Assembly: GCA_947589135.1 (NCBI GenBank)
Contig: CANPZT010000054.1
Location: forward strand, 1-8,713
Reading direction: 5' to 3'
DNA: 8,713 bases
Source of the DNA: an uncultured Clostridia bacterium
GTDB lineage: Bacteria; Bacillota; Clostridia; TANB77; CAG-508
Shown here: positions 5,701 to 8,713 of the stretch, one piece after another
Position numbering within the stretch: the first letter of the stretch is position 1
Layout of the letters: every line of letters starts with the position of its first letter
The notes under the pieces: model-generated
What the model saw: only the letters and a program-made list of their open reading frames with translations
Database searches by the model: none
What the model was told of the DNA's origin: nothing
Program-made: the position numbers and the translations under genes

Positions 5701-6582
5701 TCACACTATAATATCTCTTTTTAATAGATTGTTTGATATAGTTCCTATTCCTATAAATTTACTATTATTATAAATTCTATAAATTCCATCTTCTAAGTTT
5801 TGCGTTAGTTGTACACCATTTAGAAATAGATGTAATTTTTTATTTAGTAATTCAATTTGTTTTTGTTCTTGAAAGAGTTTTTCTATTGTAATAATATTTT
5901 TTCTAATCCATTCTTTTTCATCTTTATTTTTTTCTAACATTTCTATTGTTATACTTTTTTCTATTTTAAATTCTCCTACTTGTAATCTTTGTAACTCTTT
6001 CATATATCCAATTGTATTAAGTTTTGTTGCAATATCTTCACACAAACTTCTAATATATGTTCCTTTTGAACATTTTACTTGAAATTGTATTTGTTTATTT
6101 ATTTTGTCAATATTTAATAATTCTATATCATATATTTCAATATTTCTTGGCTTTATATCTATATTGTCTATTATTTCACCTTTTCTTGCATATTCATAAA
6201 GTTTCTTTCCTTTAACTTTGATTGCTGAATATATTGGTGGTATTTGTGTTTGTTTTCCTTTAAATTCTTCTAAAGTTTCTATTATTTTTTGTTCATTAAA
6301 AATTTCTTCATTTATTTCTTGTTTTTCTATTACTTTTCCTTCACTATCTGCTGTATCTGTTTTTTTTCCTAGTTGCATAAGTACTTTATATGTTTTATCA
6401 TGATTTATTAAATATTTGGAGCATAAAGTAGCTTTTCCTATTAATAATGGTAATACCCCTGTTGCCATTGGATCTAAAGTTCCTGTATGTCCTACTTTTT
6501 CTCCAAATATCTTTTTTACTTTATATACAATATCATGAGATGTGCAATTTTTAGGCTTATTAATAATTATAATTCCATCCAT
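5701..6582 (-). CDS. truB: tRNA pseudouridine-55 synthase TruB (293 aa)
   Basis: Isomerises U55 in the T-loop of nearly all elongator tRNAs to pseudouridine and also assists tRNA folding. Family motifs are clear: the N-terminal DGIIIINKPKNCTSHD, catalytic Asp37 in GHTGTLDPMATGVLP, the KTYK motif with Tyr65, the QIPPIYSAIKVKGKKLYEYAR segment (from 113) and KGTYIRSL (173-180). A short PUA-like C-terminal region ends the protein, as is usual in Firmicutes; the length is normal. ATG at 6580-6582 lies 15 nt after the nrnA stop with a modest ribosome binding site, GGTGA (6590-6594), 7 nt upstream, so translation may depend partly on ribosomes finishing nrnA. Position after infB, rbfA and nrnA is the usual clostridial order. 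Codon use is very AT-rich. Confidence 0.97.
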   Translation of the reverse strand: MDGIIIINKPKNCTSHDIVYKVKKIFGEKVGHTGTLDPMATGVLPLLIGKATLCSKYLINHDKTYKVLMQLGKKTDTADSEGKVIEKQEINEEIFNEQKIIETLEEFKGKQTQIPPIYSAIKVKGKKLYEYARKGEIIDNIDIKPRNIEIYDIELLNIDKINKQIQFQVKCSKGTYIRSLCEDIATKLNTIGYMKELQRLQVGEFKIEKSITIEMLEKNKDEKEWIRKNIITIEKLFQEQKQIELLNKKLHLFLNGVQLTQNLEDGIYRIYNNSKFIGIGTISNNLLKRDIIV

Positions 6583-6597
6583 TTATTTTTCACCATG

Positions 6598-7554
6598 TTA
6601 TTTTAAAACTTTTCTTATTTCTTTCATTACTTTTTCTTTTACTTGTTCAACATTGCCTTGTACTAAAGCTCCCGCTGCTTTTGGGTGTCCGCCACCACCA
6701 AACATTATACAAATGTCAGATACATTAACATATTCTTTTGAACGCAAAGATACTTTATATGAATCTTGGGCATTTTCTTTTTGTCTTATGAATACAGAAA
6801 CTTCTACTCCTTCAATTTCTCTTCCTATATCTACTAATCCCTCGTGATCACCTGGCTCTGCTTCTACTTCCTTTTCATCTTGTAAATTTATATATGTAAA
6901 TGTAACTTTACCATTTTCTAGAATTTCCATTCTATCTATAATTCTTTTTGTTAGTTCAAAATTAGCCTTTGTCTTTGTTCTAAGTGTTCTTTTATAGATA
7001 TCTGGTATATTTACTCCTTTACGAATCAATTCAGCAGTAAATTCAAATGTTTCTGCATTAATCCCACTATACTGAAATCCCCCTGTATCTGTTATAATAC
7101 CTGTCATAATACAAGTTCCTATTTCTTTTGTTATATCTAGTTCATAATAACCAAACATTTCAACTAATACCTCACAGCATGCAGGAGAAACAGGGTTTAC
7201 ATAGTTTAAATCTCCATACATAGTATTGCTTCCATGATGATCTATTACTATTGTTTTAGTAGCATTTTCAAAATATTCACCTTTAGCAAGTCTCTTTAAA
7301 GTTGCACAGTCCACAGCAATTGCTAAATCATAATTTTTAGTATCTGAATCTTCTTGAATTTGATTTACTGCAGGTAAAAAATTGAATAATCTAGAATACT
7401 CTGGTATTATAACATCAGCTTTTTTTCCTAATTTATCAAGCATTAGTTTTACAGCTAAACTACTTCCGATTGCATCTCCATCAGGAGATTCGTGAGTTAA
7501 TATTACAATTTTTTCAGCATTTTTAATTTCTTTTATTATTTCATCCAACGTCAT
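6598..7554 (-). CDS. nrnA: DHH/DHHA1 phosphoesterase, bifunctional nanoRNase / pAp phosphatase (318 aa)
   Basis: NrnA-type enzymes degrade RNA oligonucleotides of 2-5 nt and dephosphorylate 3'-phosphoadenosine 5'-phosphate (pAp), using Mn ions in the cytoplasm; Firmicutes often use them in place of oligoribonuclease Orn. The sequence shows the metal-binding motifs HESPDGDAIGS (21-31, with Asp25 and Asp27), AVDCAT with Asp82, the DHH triad at 105-107 and TGIITDTGGF with Asp156. The C-terminal DHHA1 domain carries GGGGH (286-290) followed by PKAAG for substrate binding. Its length of 318 residues is close to B. subtilis NrnA (about 313). The ATG lies 1 nt after the rbfA stop, and its GGAG ribosome binding site lies within the last rbfA codons, implying translational coupling. 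It could also act on cyclic-dinucleotide breakdown products such as pGpG; the sequence does not settle this. Confidence 0.95.
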   Translation of the reverse strand: MTLDEIIKEIKNAEKIVILTHESPDGDAIGSSLAVKLMLDKLGKKADVIIPEYSRLFNFLPAVNQIQEDSDTKNYDLAIAVDCATLKRLAKGEYFENATKTIVIDHHGSNTMYGDLNYVNPVSPACCEVLVEMFGYYELDITKEIGTCIMTGIITDTGGFQYSGINAETFEFTAELIRKGVNIPDIYKRTLRTKTKANFELTKRIIDRMEILENGKVTFTYINLQDEKEVEAEPGDHEGLVDIGREIEGVEVSVFIRQKENAQDSYKVSLRSKEYVNVSDICIMFGGGGHPKAAGALVQGNVEQVKEKVMKEIRKVLK

Positions 7555-7555
7555 A

Positions 7556-7918
7556 TTATTCTCCTTCTTTTTTTGGCATTATTTCTTTTAGTATTGTGTC
7601 TATTCTTGTTCCGTATTCTATTGAGTCGTCTAGTTCAAATATTATTTCTGGTGTGTTTCTTAAATTTACTTTTTTTGCTAACTCTGAGCGAATGAAGCCT
7701 GCTGATTTTTTTAGTCCCGCTAGAGTTTCTTTTATATTTTTTGAATTTAATATACTTACATATACTCTTGCATATTTTAAATCATTGCTTACTTTTACTT
7801 TAGTTACACTTATTAAGCCTGTTACATTTGGATTTTTTAATTCGTAACTAATAATTTGACTTAGTTCTTTTCTGTATTCTTCTTCAATTCGCCCTAATCT
7901 GTTTTGATTTTCTGGCAT
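7556..7918 (-). CDS. rbfA: Ribosome-binding factor A (120 aa)
   Basis: Small KH-fold protein that binds free 30S subunits and helps late maturation of 16S rRNA, notably its 5' end, and is important in cold adaptation in species studied. The full-length sequence matches the family: RLGRIEEEYRKELSQII at the start, the ISVTKVKVSNDLKYARVYVS core and the RSELAKKVNLRNTPEIIFELDDSIEYG-type C-terminal part. Length is typical (about 115-130). ATG at 7916-7918 has GGAGG at 7928-7932, 9 nt upstream, which abuts the end of infB; the gap from the infB stop is 16 nt. The extreme C-terminal codons (EGE) also provide the ribosome binding site of nrnA. Confidence 0.97.
   Translation of the reverse strand: MPENQNRLGRIEEEYRKELSQIISYELKNPNVTGLISVTKVKVSNDLKYARVYVSILNSKNIKETLAGLKKSAGFIRSELAKKVNLRNTPEIIFELDDSIEYGTRIDTILKEIMPKKEGE
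7561..7567 (-). promoter_or_regulatory. Ribosome binding site of nrnA embedded in the rbfA 3' end
   Basis: AAGGAGA on the minus strand lies within the last three sense codons of rbfA and about 6-8 nt before the nrnA ATG at 7552-7554. Overlap of the site with coding sequence and the 1-nt gap suggest that the two genes are translated together. Confidence 0.55.
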
Positions 7919-7934
7919 TTAAATTTTCCTCCTT

Positions 7935-8713
7935 TTAATTTCTTTTTACTTCTTCCATCACATATACTTCTATGATATCTCCTTCTTTAATGTCGTTATA
8001 ATTTTCAATTTGAATACCACATTCAAATCCTTTTGTTACTTCTTTTACGTCATCTTTAAATCTCTTTAATGTTGCTAAGTGTCCGTCATGGATTACTACA
8101 TTTTCACGAATAACTCTTACTCCTGCATTTCTTTCTACTTTTCCAGATATTACATAGCTTCCTGCAATTGTTCCAACATTTGAAATTTTGAATGTTTGTC
8201 TTACTTCTACATTTCCTATTACTTTTTCTTCAAATTCAGGGTCAAGCATTCCTTTCATTGCTGCTTCAACATCTTCTATTGCTTGATATATAATTGAATA
8301 TTGTTTTATTTCCACTTCGTCTTTTTCTGCCATTTCTTTTGCCATGTTATCCGGTCTTACATTGAATGCAATGATAATTGCATTAGAAACTTTTGCAAGT
8401 GTAACATCTGATTGATTAACTGCTCCTACTCCTGCATGAATTACTTTTACTTTTACTTCTTCATTTGATAATTTTTCTAATGATTGTTTTACTGCTTCAA
8501 CAGATCCTTGTACATCTGCTTTTACAATTAAGTTTAATACTTTTAAATTTCCTTGTTCCATTTGACTGAATAGATTGTCTAATGTAACTTTTGTTGTAGC
8601 ATTTAAAGCTTTTTCTCTTTCTTGGCGTTTTCTTCTTTCAATTAGGTGTTTTGCCATTTTCTCATTTTTTACTTCATAGAATGTATCTCCTGCTTGTGGT
8701 ACTTCTGTTAGTC
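7935..8713 (-). CDS. infB: Translation initiation factor IF-2, C-terminal 258 residues (partial, cut by window edge)
   Basis: IF-2 is the GTPase that brings fMet-tRNA to the 30S subunit and promotes 70S joining. The visible part starts in the region after the second domain (LTEVPQAGDTFYEV), continues with a basic charged helix, and holds domain 3 beginning around LNLIVKADVQGSVEAV. The C-terminal beta barrel that binds fMet-tRNA follows, with the family signature GFECGIQIENYNDIKEGDIIEVY near the end, including the conserved Cys 28 residues from the terminus. The GTP-binding G domain and the N-terminal extension lie beyond the right edge. The frame is open to the edge; the ATG at 8655-8657 is internal and not a start. 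The TAA stop at 7935-7937 is 16 nt before rbfA, the usual operon neighbour. Confidence 0.97.
   Translation of the reverse strand, partial: LTEVPQAGDTFYEVKNEKMAKHLIERRKRQEREKALNATTKVTLDNLFSQMEQGNLKVLNLIVKADVQGSVEAVKQSLEKLSNEEVKVKVIHAGVGAVNQSDVTLAKVSNAIIIAFNVRPDNMAKEMAEKDEVEIKQYSIIYQAIEDVEAAMKGMLDPEFEEKVIGNVEVRQTFKISNVGTIAGSYVISGKVERNAGVRVIRENVVIHDGHLATLKRFKDDVKEVTKGFECGIQIENYNDIKEGDIIEVYVMEEVKRN

Noticed and set aside
8655..8657. ATG as the start of a separate 240-residue protein
   Set aside because: The frame continues upstream to the window edge with IF-2 sequence (LTEVPQAGDTFYEV), so this Met is internal to infB.

Overview
The window is strongly AT-rich and every gene lies on the minus strand, so transcription runs from the right edge to the left edge. 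Protein families, strong GGAGG ribosome binding sites, AT-rich codon choice and the order infB-rbfA-nrnA-truB point to a low-GC Gram-positive, most likely an anaerobic member of the Clostridia. I cannot name a genus from the sequence alone.

Right part (8713 to 5701): the distal end of the classical nusA-infB translation operon. It holds the C-terminal part of initiation factor IF-2 (infB, cut by the window edge), ribosome-binding factor A (rbfA), a DHH/DHHA1 nanoRNase/pAp phosphatase (nrnA) and tRNA pseudouridine-55 synthase (truB). Gaps are 16, 1 and 15 nt, so these four genes are almost certainly co-transcribed. Their products act in translation initiation, 30S maturation, RNA-fragment and pAp disposal, and tRNA modification.

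Middle (5644 to 4757): one gene of unknown function, very rich in Asn, Ile and Lys, with a Rossmann-like alternation of strands and helices but no recognisable nucleotide-binding or catalytic motif. It sits where ribF often follows truB. It probably starts at TTG, because the preceding GTG lies inside the ribosome binding site.

Left part (4594 to 1): after a 162-nt gap with a possible weak terminator, a candidate -10 element and a 22-bp near-palindrome comes a class A penicillin-binding protein (GT51 plus transpeptidase, with a repetitive Asn/Thr tail). Next come cysteinyl-tRNA synthetase (cysS, TTG start) and the N-terminal part of UDP-glucose 4-epimerase (galE, cut by the window edge). A perfect 11-bp hairpin separates the penicillin-binding protein gene from cysS.

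Most of the window is ordinary housekeeping DNA; I see no mobile element, tRNA, rRNA, CRISPR array or defence system. The points most worth a second look are the unknown gene, the Thr-for-His change in the CysRS HIGH signature, the palindrome in the penicillin-binding protein leader, the intergenic hairpin before cysS, and the tandem-repeat tail of the penicillin-binding protein.
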